NCBI RefSeq assembly: GCF_003002825.1
Contig: NZ_PVTE01000006.1
Location: forward strand, 186,001-250,000
Length of the DNA: 64,000 bases
Source: Spirosoma oryzae
GTDB taxonomy: Bacteria > Bacteroidota > Bacteroidia > Cytophagales > Spirosomataceae
Direction of reading: 5' to 3'
The position numbers and the translations under genes were made by a program. Below are positions 16,369 through 25,315 of this stretch, piece after piece (positions within the stretch are counted from its first letter, which is position 1; every line of letters starts with the position of its first letter). The notes under the pieces are model-generated. The model made no database searches. It was not told the DNA's origin and was given only the letters and a program-made list of their open reading frames with translations.

Positions 16369-17777
16369 CTTTAGATCGCTTTCAGTACGTTTATTTTTTG
16401 GGAATCGGCGGTATCGGAATGAGTGCGCTGGCCCGCTGGTTTGTTATCAACGGCTACGAGGTCGCTGGTTACGACCGTACGTCGACGGCCCTGACCGACG
16501 CTTTACAGGCCGAGGGCATGGCCATTCACTTCGAGGAGGCTGTCGAGCAGATTCCGGCCACGTTCCGGCAACAGCCTGACAAGACGCTCATCATTTATAC
16601 CCCCGCCGTTCCGAAAACGCACAAAGAGTACGTTTACTTGACCGAAAACGGCTTTACGCTGCAAAAACGGTCACAGGTGCTGGGGCTGATCGCCGGTCAG
16701 ATGAATACGGTCGGCGTGGCAGGTACGCATGGGAAAACGACGACCTCGTCGATGGTGGCGCACATCCTGCGCGACGCGGGTGTCAACTGTGCTGCGTTTC
16801 TGGGAGGGATAACGAATAACTACGGTACCAACTTTCTGCTCAACGAACCCGCCGACGACTTGCGTTCGGTGGTGTGTGTGGTCGAAGCGGATGAGTTCGA
16901 TCGTTCGTTCCTGACGCTACATCCCCATCTGGCCATTGTCACTTCGACGGATGCCGATCACCTCGACATCTACGGGGCTCATGAGGCCGTACTTGACTCG
17001 TTTAGTGCCTACGTTAGTCAGATCGAACCACTTCAGGTAGGGAGTAGCCCCGCGCAGCCGGGGGTTCTGTTTATGAAAAAAGGCTTGTCGCTGGCTGACA
17101 AAACACAGGCTGACGTACAAACATATTCCCTGAACGAAGGCGATTACCACGCGGAGAAGCTGCGCATCGAAAACGCGACGTTCAGCTTCGATCTGGTTTA
17201 TCCCGGCGGTACGATTCCTGATATCGCCCTCCTGATTCCCGGCTTTCATAATGTAGAAAATGCCATTGCAGCCGCAGCTGTTGCGCTGGAGTTGGGCGTT
17301 TCGCCAGCCGCCGTTCGGAATGCCCTGGGCAGTTACCGGGGAGTTAAGCGTCGGTTCGAGTATATTCTGAAAACCGACAAAGCCATTCTGATCGATGATT
17401 ACGCGCATCATCCGGCCGAAGTAGAAGCGTTTTTACAGTCGGTTAAAGCGCTTTATCCTGACCGTACACTGACGGCTATTTTCCAGCCGCATCTGTTCAG
17501 CCGCACCCGCGATTTTGCCGAAGGTTTTGCCAATAGCCTGTCGCTGGCTGACGAGGTATTGTTGCTGGATATTTACCCGGCTCGCGAGTCGCCCATCGAA
17601 GGCGTAACATCGGAACTTATTTTTCGCGACATTCGGGCGAAAAATAAACGGCAGTGTACAAAAGATGAAATATTGGCCATTATTTCATCAGAAAAGCCGG
17701 AATTACTGGTTACGGTCGGCGCTGGTGATATCGATCAGTTGTTAACTGAATTAAAAAACCGTTTAACGGACCAATAA
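16365..17777 (+). CDS. murC: UDP-MurNAc:L-alanine ligase
   Basis: 470 residues. N-terminal YFLGIGGIGMSALARW nucleotide-binding motif, ATP loop GVAGTHGKTTTSSM, central EADEFDRSFL and DADHLDIYG, and the C-terminal DDYAHHPAEVEAFL motif. First amino-acid addition to UDP-MurNAc in the cytoplasm. Confidence 0.96.
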   Translation: MTLDRFQYVYFLGIGGIGMSALARWFVINGYEVAGYDRTSTALTDALQAEGMAIHFEEAVEQIPATFRQQPDKTLIIYTPAVPKTHKEYVYLTENGFTLQKRSQVLGLIAGQMNTVGVAGTHGKTTTSSMVAHILRDAGVNCAAFLGGITNNYGTNFLLNEPADDLRSVVCVVEADEFDRSFLTLHPHLAIVTSTDADHLDIYGAHEAVLDSFSAYVSQIEPLQVGSSPAQPGVLFMKKGLSLADKTQADVQTYSLNEGDYHAEKLRIENATFSFDLVYPGGTIPDIALLIPGFHNVENAIAAAAVALELGVSPAAVRNALGSYRGVKRRFEYILKTDKAILIDDYAHHPAEVEAFLQSVKALYPDRTLTAIFQPHLFSRTRDFAEGFANSLSLADEVLLLDIYPARESPIEGVTSELIFRDIRAKNKRQCTKDEILAIISSEKPELLVTVGAGDIDQLLTELKNRLTDQ

Positions 17778-17813
17778 ATAAAAAAAGCAGTTTGTTGACC
17801 TAGCAGTAAGGAG

Positions 17814-18590
17814 ATGTTTTCTACCTTTAAATCAATCCGAACGTGGTTATTCACGGCTGGCGGGCTTCTTAGTCTGTTATGCCTGATTGCGTTTACGGAA
17901 ATCCGTCATGGTCAAAAACACGTCCGTGATGTGATTGTCCGACTGGATCAGGTAGATGGACAGCACTTCATAACCAATCGGGACGTAATGGCCTATCTGA
18001 CGCGGGACGGTAACGATCCTATCCTGGGTAAAGCCTACACAGACGTTAACTTCCGGCAGCTCGAAACGCGGCTCCGGCAGCACGGTCTTGTGAAAACCTG
18101 TCAGGTATCGCGCGATCTCAATGGTGATTTGCTTGTTCGTGTGGAGCCGCCCCGGCCGCTGGCGCGCCTTGTCAACATGCCCGACGATGAAACCCGGCGG
18201 GTAGGGGGGCAATATGTCAGTGAAGAAGGGCGCTTCTTCCCTGTGTCGATGAATTATACGGCTCGGGTGCCACTGCTAAGCGGGGCATATTTTGCCAGTA
18301 ACCGCTCATTGGCCAGTGAACGCAACCGACCGCTGCTGGATTTGCTAAAGCGAATTCAGCAAGACTCGTTTTGGCGGGCACAAATCGTTGAGCTGTCCGT
18401 TAACCGGTCGGGCGAAGTGACGATGTGGCCACAACTCGGACAGCATCAGCTTGAACTGGGTGAACCGGTGAATCTGGATGCGAAGTTTCAAAAGCTGAAA
18501 TTGTTTTATACGAACATTTTGCCTGCCAAAGGTTGGGATGCCTACCACCGGGTAAACGTTCAGTACCGAAATCAAATAGTGTGCGAATGA
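17814..18590 (+). CDS. ftsQ: Cell division protein FtsQ (DivIB family, divergent)
   Basis: 258 residues: a short cytoplasmic N terminus, one membrane span (about 10-28), then a periplasmic POTRA-like part (about 40-110; RDVIVRLDQVDGQHFITNRDV) and a beta domain. Sequence conservation is low, as usual for FtsQ in this phylum; assignment rests on topology and on the murC-ftsQ-ftsA order. Its stop overlaps the ftsA start. Confidence 0.85.
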   Translation: MFSTFKSIRTWLFTAGGLLSLLCLIAFTEIRHGQKHVRDVIVRLDQVDGQHFITNRDVMAYLTRDGNDPILGKAYTDVNFRQLETRLRQHGLVKTCQVSRDLNGDLLVRVEPPRPLARLVNMPDDETRRVGGQYVSEEGRFFPVSMNYTARVPLLSGAYFASNRSLASERNRPLLDLLKRIQQDSFWRAQIVELSVNRSGEVTMWPQLGQHQLELGEPVNLDAKFQKLKLFYTNILPAKGWDAYHRVNVQYRNQIVCE

Positions 18591-19981
18591 TGGCGACGAG
18601 CGTTGGAGAGAATATTGTAGTTGGCCTGGACATTGGTAGCACGAAAGTTTGTGCCGTAGCTGGCCGGTTAGTACGCAATAACAAGAATCAGGAAACACTG
18701 GAAATTTTGGGCGTTGGCCGTACCCGCATGAACGACGGTGTCGCGAAGGGGTCAGTTGTCAACGTCAACAATGCCGTTAGTGCCATCCGGCAGGTAATCG
18801 ATGAGGTTGCCAGTCAAATCAATATGCCGATTGAGCGGGTCAATGTAAGCTTCAATGGCTCGCATGTCGTCTCGGTAAAATCAACCGGGAATATTACTCG
18901 CTCGTCGGCTGGCGACGAAATTCAAAAGGAGGATATCGATCATTTGCTGAACGATATGTACCGCACGGCGATACCGGCCGATAAAGAAATCGTGCACGTA
19001 CTGCCGATGGATTTCGTGGTCGATAGTGAAATGAATATCGATCAGCCGGTGGGGCGGAATGGTGTCAAGCTGGGCGCTGACTTCCAGATTATTACGGCGC
19101 AGGCCAATGCGGCCCGGAACGTGCGGAAATGCGTAGCCCGTAATGAATTGGTACTCGATACCATGATGCTCTCCGTACTGGCGTCGGGTCTGTCGGTATT
19201 GACTGACGAAGAGAAATACGCTGGTGTAGCCCTGATCGATGTCGGCGGTGGAACAACCCAACTCGCCATTTATTACCGCAATGTGCTGCGCCACGTGGCG
19301 GTGTTCCCCTGGGCTGGTAACAGTCTGACGTCGGATATTCAGTTGGGTTGCAAGATTATGCCCGAGCAGGCCGAACTCCTGAAAAAGAAGTTCGGTAGCG
19401 CTACGCCCTCCGAGTTCAACCTGAATCAGGTCGTGGCTGTACCAGGGTTGAGCAACAAGAAACCGAAGGACGTGCTGATTAAGAACGTCGCCATTATCAT
19501 CGAAGACCGACTGCGCGAGATTGCCGCCATGGTACAGGCCGAAATCCTGCGGTCGGGTTACGAAGGTAAATTACTGGGTGGACTGGTACTGACCGGTGGT
19601 ACGGCTATGATTTCGGGTGTCGAATCAATCTTCAACCGCGTCACTGGCGCGGAAGAAGTGCGGGTCGGCTATCCTGAACACCTGGAGCCGAACGGACGGG
19701 CTGATCTGGTGGGCGATCCGGCCTACGCAACGGCAGTGGGACTGGTCTGGGCGGGGTACAAAACGCTCGATCGGCGTATCTCGTTTATCAGTGATCCGGT
19801 TCGGGCCAAGTACAACGAACGCGTCGAGTCGAAGCCGAAAGCAGCGCCGGAGCCCGTAGTAGAGAAGGCCGAACCCGCGTTGCCACCCGAGCCGGAACGC
19901 GTACAGGGTGAGAGTTTTCTGGATCGTATTCTGCGTACCCTGTTTCCGCAGAAAGGCAGTCCGACAGATACGTATGAGTAA
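18587..19981 (+). CDS. ftsA: Cell division actin-like protein FtsA
   Basis: 464 residues starting at the ATGA overlap with ftsQ (two adjacent ATG codons, 18587 and 18590). Actin-fold motifs: VVGLDIGSTKVCAVAG, LIDVGGGTTQLAIY and LVLTGGTAMISGV. A Pro/Glu-rich linker (KPKAAPEPVVEKAEPALPP) leads to a C-terminal helix ESFLDRILRTLFPQK, which should be the amphipathic membrane anchor that ties FtsZ to the membrane. Confidence 0.95.
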   Translation: MMATSVGENIVVGLDIGSTKVCAVAGRLVRNNKNQETLEILGVGRTRMNDGVAKGSVVNVNNAVSAIRQVIDEVASQINMPIERVNVSFNGSHVVSVKSTGNITRSSAGDEIQKEDIDHLLNDMYRTAIPADKEIVHVLPMDFVVDSEMNIDQPVGRNGVKLGADFQIITAQANAARNVRKCVARNELVLDTMMLSVLASGLSVLTDEEKYAGVALIDVGGGTTQLAIYYRNVLRHVAVFPWAGNSLTSDIQLGCKIMPEQAELLKKKFGSATPSEFNLNQVVAVPGLSNKKPKDVLIKNVAIIIEDRLREIAAMVQAEILRSGYEGKLLGGLVLTGGTAMISGVESIFNRVTGAEEVRVGYPEHLEPNGRADLVGDPAYATAVGLVWAGYKTLDRRISFISDPVRAKYNERVESKPKAAPEPVVEKAEPALPPEPERVQGESFLDRILRTLFPQKGSPTDTYE

Positions 19982-20053
19982 GCTGCGATGCCAAACAAGC
20001 GTCGAATTGCATAGTTTTTGTCCAACATACCTAAGACAATATAGAACCGCCAC

Positions 20054-21514
20054 ATGGTGACACAAGGCTATAGATTTGCAACGGAAGAAAAGAGCCAGCA
20101 CATCATCAAAGTGATTGGCGTCGGGGGCATGGGAGGCAATGCCGTCAAGCACATGTACGAAATGGGCATGAAAGATGTCGATTTTGCCGTGTGTAATACG
20201 GACCGCCAGGCTCTGATGACTAACCCCGTGGAGTACCGGTTGCAACTTGGCGATGGGTTAGGGGCCGGTACTGAAGCGAAAGCGGGGGAGGAAGCGGCCC
20301 GCGCCAACATCGACGAGATTCGGAAGATGCTGGAAACACCAACCCGGATGGTATTTATCACGGCCGGTATGGGTGGTGGTACGGGCACCGGCGCGGCTCC
20401 GGTCGTTGCAGAAATAGCCAAGGAAATGGGCCTGCTGACAGTGGCTGTCGTGACGGCACCCTACTGGTACGAAGGCGTTGAGAAGAAAGAGCAGGCACTC
20501 GACGGTATCGAGAAACTCAAGAAGAGTTGCGATACGGTACTGGTCGTGCTGAACGATAAACTGTCGGAACTGTACAGCAACCTGACCTGGCGTCAGGCGT
20601 ATGCGCACGCTGATGACGTATTGGCCAATGCGGTAAAAAGTATTGCCGAAATCATCACGACGCAGGGGGATATCAACTCCGACTTTGCCGACGTAAAGAA
20701 AGTTCTGGAGCGGGCCGGACAGTCGGTGATGGGGTCGGCGGAAGCAAGCGGAGAAGACCGGGCGGTGAAAGCAATCGAAGCGGCCCTGAACTCGCCCCTG
20801 CTCAACGACCACGACATTCGCGGTGCACAGCGACTGCTGCTGACGATTTCATCCAGCGAAGAGCATTCGATGTTCGTCTGGGAGCAAACGGCTATCAACC
20901 AGCTTGTTTCAGATCGGATTCAGGCGCAGGCGCGTATGATGAAAGTCGGCGCAATTACCGACAACTCACTGGGTGACAAACTACGGGTAACGATTATTGC
21001 CGCTGGTTTTGGTCCTACTACCGACCTGGGCGAAATTCTGAAGGGTACCCCCGGCGACCTGAAAGAACCTGAAGATATCATCGAAGAGGTAGAGGAACCC
21101 GTTGAGGAAGTATCGGCTGAAACGGAGATACAGCCCGTTGACGAGGTTACCAACGATACAGAGCCGCCCGCTAACACTACTGTTGAGAACGAGCCTGAAC
21201 CCGGCCCGCGCCGTGTTATGCGTGATCTGGTACCTACCGATCGGACCGGCGACCTGCGTGGTCTGGGGGAAGATCCGGAGGGCAGGCATTTGTTTCCCTA
21301 CGACGACGGCCGCTACACGCTCACGGAAGAACCGGTCGACGAAGCAGGGGATGCTGAATTGATCCGTAAAACGATCGATATGTTCGTTCGTGGTAGTGTC
21401 GGCGATCTTGAACGGCCAACGTTCGAACGAAATCGACACATTTTGTACGAAAAACCCGCCCTGCCTGATCATGAATTCGTTCGGTCGAATCTGAATAGTA
21501 TGCGGCATGAGTAA
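20054..21514 (+). CDS. ftsZ: Cell division tubulin-like GTPase FtsZ
   Basis: 486 residues. GTP-binding: KVIGVGGMGGNAV at the N terminus, the tubulin signature GGGTGTG at 107-113, and NSDFADVKKVLE with the T7-loop Asp. From about residue 345 a long acidic linker (PEDIIEEVEEPVEEVSAET) is followed by conserved-looking C-terminal stretches, longer than E. coli FtsZ (383) as is usual in Bacteroidota. Forms the Z ring. Confidence 0.97.
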   Translation: MVTQGYRFATEEKSQHIIKVIGVGGMGGNAVKHMYEMGMKDVDFAVCNTDRQALMTNPVEYRLQLGDGLGAGTEAKAGEEAARANIDEIRKMLETPTRMVFITAGMGGGTGTGAAPVVAEIAKEMGLLTVAVVTAPYWYEGVEKKEQALDGIEKLKKSCDTVLVVLNDKLSELYSNLTWRQAYAHADDVLANAVKSIAEIITTQGDINSDFADVKKVLERAGQSVMGSAEASGEDRAVKAIEAALNSPLLNDHDIRGAQRLLLTISSSEEHSMFVWEQTAINQLVSDRIQAQARMMKVGAITDNSLGDKLRVTIIAAGFGPTTDLGEILKGTPGDLKEPEDIIEEVEEPVEEVSAETEIQPVDEVTNDTEPPANTTVENEPEPGPRRVMRDLVPTDRTGDLRGLGEDPEGRHLFPYDDGRYTLTEEPVDEAGDAELIRKTIDMFVRGSVGDLERPTFERNRHILYEKPALPDHEFVRSNLNSMRHE

Positions 21515-21580
21515 CAGATAACAAACTCAACAAAAAAGGACTTCTGGAGAGAAGTCCTTTTTTGTTGAGTTTGTTATCTG
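21515..21580 (+). terminator. Terminator of the dcw operon with 30-bp perfect stem
   Basis: Arms 21515-21544 and 21551-21580 are exact reverse complements (core aaaaaaggacttc/gaagtcctttttt) with loop tggaga. It starts directly at the ftsZ stop codon and is nearly symmetric in its A/T runs. Confidence 0.92.
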
Positions 21581-21639
21581 TGCTAATCAATGTAATTACC
21601 TGACAAAGTAAGTAGTGATAAACGGGTCAGGTTTCTTCG

Positions 21640-21647
21640 TACCTTTG
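21640..21647 (+). promoter_or_regulatory. Possible -7 element for accD
   Basis: TACCTTTG matches TAnnTTTG, 53 bases before the accD ATG, but no TTG is found at the expected -33 distance. Confidence 0.35.
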
Positions 21648-21700
21648 GGGCTTATTTATACCGGGTGGTGGTAACTGCCTGTCAACTGTCGTTAGTCGAT

Positions 21701-22543
21701 ATGTCTTGGTTCGTCCGAAAAGATAAAGGAATTCAAACCCCCACCGAACTAAAACGGGAAGCTCCCGATGGGTTATGGTATCAGTGCCCGAATTGTAAAA
21801 AAGCGATGCAGACGCGTGAGCACAAACTCAACGCGTATACCTGCATCCATTGTAACTACCACGAGAAGGTTGGATCGGAAGCGTATTTCTCGATCCTGTT
21901 CGACGATAATGAATTCGTTGAACTCGACGCAGCAATGACGTCCGGTGACCCCCTCAAGTTTGTCGATACGAAAGCATACCCCGACCGGATTCGGGCAACG
22001 ATGGCTAAAACCGGACTGCGCGATGCCGTCCGAACGGCTTACGGGCCGGTAAACGGCGAAATGGTCACCATGGCTGTGATGGATTTTGCGTTTATCGGTG
22101 GTTCGATGGGCTCGGTTGTGGGTGAAAAAATCGCCCGCGCTGTCGATCACGCCATTCAGAATCGGACCCCTTTTCTAATGGTGTCGCGGTCTGGTGGCGC
22201 GCGCATGATGGAAGCCGGTTTTTCGCTGATGCAGATGGCAAAAACGTCGGCCAAACTGGCACTATTGTCCAACGAGAAATTACCGTACGTATCGCTGCTC
22301 ACCGATCCGACGACTGGTGGCGTTACGGCTTCTTATGCTATGCTGGGTGATTTCAACATTGCCGAGCCTGAAGCGCTGATCGGGTTTGCCGGTCCACGGG
22401 TTATCCGCGAAACGATCGGTAAAGATCTACCCAAAGGCTTCCAGAGTGCCGAATTCGTACTGGAACATGGGTTCCTGGATTTTATCGTCGACCGTAAAGA
22501 TCTGAAAGCACGGCTTTCGACCTTGTTTGCCATGCTGAAGTAG
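21701..22543 (+). CDS. accD: Acetyl-CoA carboxylase carboxyltransferase subunit beta
   Basis: 280 residues from the ATG at 21701 ([11 protein letters not shown]), which is the usual AccD N terminus; an upstream in-frame GTG/ATG is unneeded. A four-Cys zinc ribbon (CPNC ... CIHC, residues about 29-51) precedes the crotonase-fold carboxyltransferase with [27 protein letters not shown] and [18 protein letters not shown]. Transfers CO2 from carboxybiotin to acetyl-CoA, the first step of fatty acid synthesis. Confidence 0.96.
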   Translation: MSWFVRKDKGIQTPTELKREAPDGLWYQCPNCKKAMQTREHKLNAYTCIHCNYHEKVGSEAYFSILFDDNEFVELDAAMTSGDPLKFVDTKAYPDRIRATMAKTGLRDAVRTAYGPVNGEMVTMAVMDFAFIGGSMGSVVGEKIARAVDHAIQNRTPFLMVSRSGGARMMEAGFSLMQMAKTSAKLALLSNEKLPYVSLLTDPTTGGVTASYAMLGDFNIAEPEALIGFAGPRVIRETIGKDLPKGFQSAEFVLEHGFLDFIVDRKDLKARLSTLFAMLK

Positions 22544-22573
22544 GGTTCAGCTAGCTATATCAATGCAACACAC

Positions 22574-22606
22574 AGAGACGCAGTCAACCTGCGTCTCTAT
22601 TTTTTT
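22574..22606. terminator. Terminator between convergent accD and the T9SS protein gene
   Basis: agagacgcag (22574-22583) pairs with ctgcgtctct (22589-22598), with loop tcaac and seven T after it on the + strand. It overlaps the stop codon of the minus-strand gene. Confidence 0.85.
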
Positions 22607-23703
22607 ACCACCTTTTCCGTAAGAATACGACCGCCAATGTCGGCGCGGATCAGGTAAGTGTCCGCAGACAGGCTTCCCATCCCGATCACCTGCTCATGTC
22701 GGCGTACGGGGGTACGCGTACCCAGCTGATGTAGTTGTCGCCCGTTCGCGTCAAGCAACTGTACCGTTACAACCGCCGGTGTATTGGTCAGTACAACCAC
22801 CTGTAAGTTTTCTTCGACCGGATTGGGAAACGCGCTGAGTTGCATCGACGCATCGACGGGTGGCGATACGGCCGTTACAATACCCGTCGACATGGCCGGT
22901 TCGTACGGGGGAATAGCGACAGGAGTAACCGCCTGATCGATAACCAGCAGCGGAATTTCTTCTAGCGTCTGACTGATATTAATACCGTTTCGGTACTCGC
23001 TAATCAGAACAGCCACGCTATACGTGCCCTGTCTGACGGGGGCTGTCCAGACTAACTCGCCGGTTTGGCTATTGAGGGTAAACGTGCCCTGCTTGGCTAC
23101 GTCGTTCGGAAATGTGTACTGCGTCAACTCACTGGCCTGGCAGGTATTGTTACTGGTGGTAGTAACTGGCCGCGCCAGCGTGTAACGGATACTGTCGTTT
23201 TCCGAATCGGTAGCGCGCAGAGCCAACACCGCCCGCTGATTGACGGCCAGCCGAAAACCGGCGGTTGGGATAGCGGCTATAGGCGTCTGGTTAGTCAGGG
23301 TAGTACCGATAACAAATGTGGTCGTCAGGGTCAGGAAGCTAGCTTCGGCAGAAGGGATATTGAGTTGCCCTGACCGGTTCGCTATGGCGACGGAAGCCGT
23401 ATAGGTACCGGCACCGGGATACGTGTAGGTTGTCTCAAAAACCGTCGCAACGATGGTTCCATCGGTCGTGATAGCGGTCTGACTTTTTCTGGATATAAGT
23501 TGGGTTGTGCCATCGCCCAGGCAAAACGAAACAGATACTAACTCAGTCGTAGCGGGCGATTTGTACGCGTAGAGCGTGGTGGTCAATGTATACGTGAGTG
23601 CCTGACCAGCAACGGGAGTCGCCCGCACGTAACCACCTAGTAAATGAGACGCTTTGCCTGACAGGCTGATTACCAAGAAAACGACTAAAAGTAAAGGTTT
23701 CAT
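22597..23703 (-). CDS. Secreted surface protein with type IX secretion C-terminal domain
   Basis: 368 residues. Signal peptide MKPLLLVVFLVISLSGKA, then SHLLGGYVRATP, an opening common in large Cytophagales surface proteins. Two Ig-like or cadherin-like beta regions follow (TYTYPGAGTYTASVAIANRSG; GTFTLNSQTGELVWTAPVRQG). The last 80 residues (SAFPNPVEENLQVVV ... GSLSADTYLIRADIGGRILTEKVVKK) are a T9SS type A sorting domain, so the protein should cross the outer membrane and be attached or released. The ligand or role is unknown. Confidence 0.85.
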   Translation of the reverse strand: MKPLLLVVFLVISLSGKASHLLGGYVRATPVAGQALTYTLTTTLYAYKSPATTELVSVSFCLGDGTTQLISRKSQTAITTDGTIVATVFETTYTYPGAGTYTASVAIANRSGQLNIPSAEASFLTLTTTFVIGTTLTNQTPIAAIPTAGFRLAVNQRAVLALRATDSENDSIRYTLARPVTTTSNNTCQASELTQYTFPNDVAKQGTFTLNSQTGELVWTAPVRQGTYSVAVLISEYRNGINISQTLEEIPLLVIDQAVTPVAIPPYEPAMSTGIVTAVSPPVDASMQLSAFPNPVEENLQVVVLTNTPAVVTVQLLDANGRQLHQLGTRTPVRRHEQVIGMGSLSADTYLIRADIGGRILTEKVVKK

Positions 23704-23813
23704 AGGATCGGGCGTTGATATAGGTGCAGCTGTCAGAAGAACTGATGGATAAACTATCTTCGTGTGTTACGTCGAAAATAGTTCGTAAGCGGTAATTTAT
23801 TGTACTTTAGGCT

Positions 23814-24632
23814 ATGCTTTACACCGCTCAACAAACGACTTCGTTACCCACGAACGGCTTCCAATACTTGCTTTTGTCGGTTGACGACCACGTCCTGACG
23901 ATCACGTTGAACCGCCCCCAGAAGAAGAACGCGCTTCATCCGCCTATGCTGGCTGAGCTGGCGTTTGCACTGGCTCATGCGCAGCATAATCCCGCTGTGT
24001 GGCTGGTTGTGCTGGCAGCTGCGGGCGATACGTTCTGTGCTGGAATGGATTTGAAAAGCCTGACAAATGGGTCCGATGAACGACCGGCTGTCCCTGAGCC
24101 GACTGGCCCTGTACGACTGGGTGAATTGCTCCAGCAATTGGATAAACCGACAATTGCCCAGGTGCAGGGCGGGGTGCATGCGGGCGGATTTCTGTTGGTA
24201 GCAGGCTGTACGTATGCTGTCGCTGTTGAGACGGCGACGTTTAGCCTGCCGGAAGTGAAGCGGGGTCTGTTTCCATTTCAGGTACTGGCGCTGCTCTTCG
24301 ATCTGATGCCCGCCCGCAAAGCGCTCGATCTGTGTCTACGTGCACAGACCCTTACGGCCGACGAAGCACTGGAGATCGGGCTGATAACCGATAAAGTGTC
24401 TGCCGACCAATTACTGACTACTGTTGGTCAGTTGGCTGACGAGTTGAAACAGGTTTCCCCGACGGCGATACAGTTCGGGTTACGTGCCCGGCGCGCCTTG
24501 AAAAGCCTGCCACCCGATCAGCAACAGGCTTATTTGTACGAGCAGTTCGTACAGCTACAGCAAACGCCCGATGCACGGGAAGGAATGACGGCCTTTCTGG
24601 AAAAAAGGCCACCGAAATGGTCTGGCGACTGA
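23814..24632 (+). CDS. Enoyl-CoA hydratase/isomerase (crotonase) family protein
   Basis: 272 residues. Crotonase-fold signatures: LTITLNRPQKKNALHPPMLAEL, the oxyanion-hole region DTFCAGMDLKSL, VQGGVHAGGFLLVAGCTYAVA, and ATFSLPEVKRGLFPF with the Glu typical of hydratases. Could act in fatty acid, leucine or phenylacetate degradation; substrate cannot be read from sequence. No pathway partner is adjacent. Its TGA abuts the TGA of the opposite gene in the palindrome TGATCA. Confidence 0.87.
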   Translation: MLYTAQQTTSLPTNGFQYLLLSVDDHVLTITLNRPQKKNALHPPMLAELAFALAHAQHNPAVWLVVLAAAGDTFCAGMDLKSLTNGSDERPAVPEPTGPVRLGELLQQLDKPTIAQVQGGVHAGGFLLVAGCTYAVAVETATFSLPEVKRGLFPFQVLALLFDLMPARKALDLCLRAQTLTADEALEIGLITDKVSADQLLTTVGQLADELKQVSPTAIQFGLRARRALKSLPPDQQQAYLYEQFVQLQQTPDAREGMTAFLEKRPPKWSGD

Positions 24633-25097
24633 TCAGGGCTTTGGGAGGTCAGGGCAGTTGTCTTTCCGACGGGTGTCGATTATACCCTGAATCTGCCACG
24701 TGCCGTTTAGTTTGACCAGCGTAAAGGCGTTGACACCACAGTGGTTTTTCTGCCCCTGTAAATAGAAAACATAGGGTGTCCAGACGGTTGCGAGCTCACC
24801 GTCGATCTTGACATCCATACTCGCCAGTCGTTCGTCAAGTACACCAGGTTTCGCTTTCCCGACCGAACTAATAAACGACGCAATCGGTGAATCGCCGACA
24901 CTAACTACGCCCTGTTTGTTGACCACGGTTTGCAGTCGGGCAGTAGGCGTAAACACTGTTTTCAAACTTGCCGAATCGGCTTTTCGCATCCCATCAAATA
25001 GTCGGTCGATTGTTGCCTTAACGGCCGATTTTTCGCCCGATTGGGCAACCGCCTGCGTAGCGACAAACAGGCTGAGTAGGAGTACAGGAATTTTCAT
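24633..25097 (-). CDS. Secreted NTF2-like (SnoaL/DUF4440-type) protein
   Basis: 154 residues with a signal peptide (MKIPVLLLSLFVATQAVAQS). The mature part has the cone-shaped NTF2 pattern: helices AVKATIDRLFDGMRKADSASLKTVF, the strand region RLQTVVNKQG, then SMDVKIDGELATVWTPYVFYLQG and FTLVKLNGTWQIQGIIDTRR. Role unknown: such proteins bind small ligands or act as isomerases. Ends flush with the convergent hydratase gene. Confidence 0.8.
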   Translation of the reverse strand: MKIPVLLLSLFVATQAVAQSGEKSAVKATIDRLFDGMRKADSASLKTVFTPTARLQTVVNKQGVVSVGDSPIASFISSVGKAKPGVLDERLASMDVKIDGELATVWTPYVFYLQGQKNHCGVNAFTLVKLNGTWQIQGIIDTRRKDNCPDLPKP

Positions 25098-25260
25098 AGT
25101 TCAGAATTGGTGGATTGACGGTCCCGGTCATGGAAGGCGCGGATGACTAGCCGTAACACGGTAATAACCGGCAGCGCGATCGGGCTGATAGCGAATAGAA
25201 AAGCAGGTGTCCATTAGCGCTTGTGCCTGTATGACCAGTTACGAAAGGTCAGGATAAACG

Positions 25261-25294
25261 AACAGGGCCGATCGAATGAACAACCGGCCCTGTT
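25261..25294 (-). terminator. Hairpin downstream of xylA
   Basis: aacagggccg (25261-25270) pairs with cggccctgtt (25285-25294). It lies 22 bases beyond the xylA stop on the minus strand; the T-run is weak. Confidence 0.55.
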
Positions 25295-25315
25295 TGCGGA
25301 ATGATTTATCGGGTA

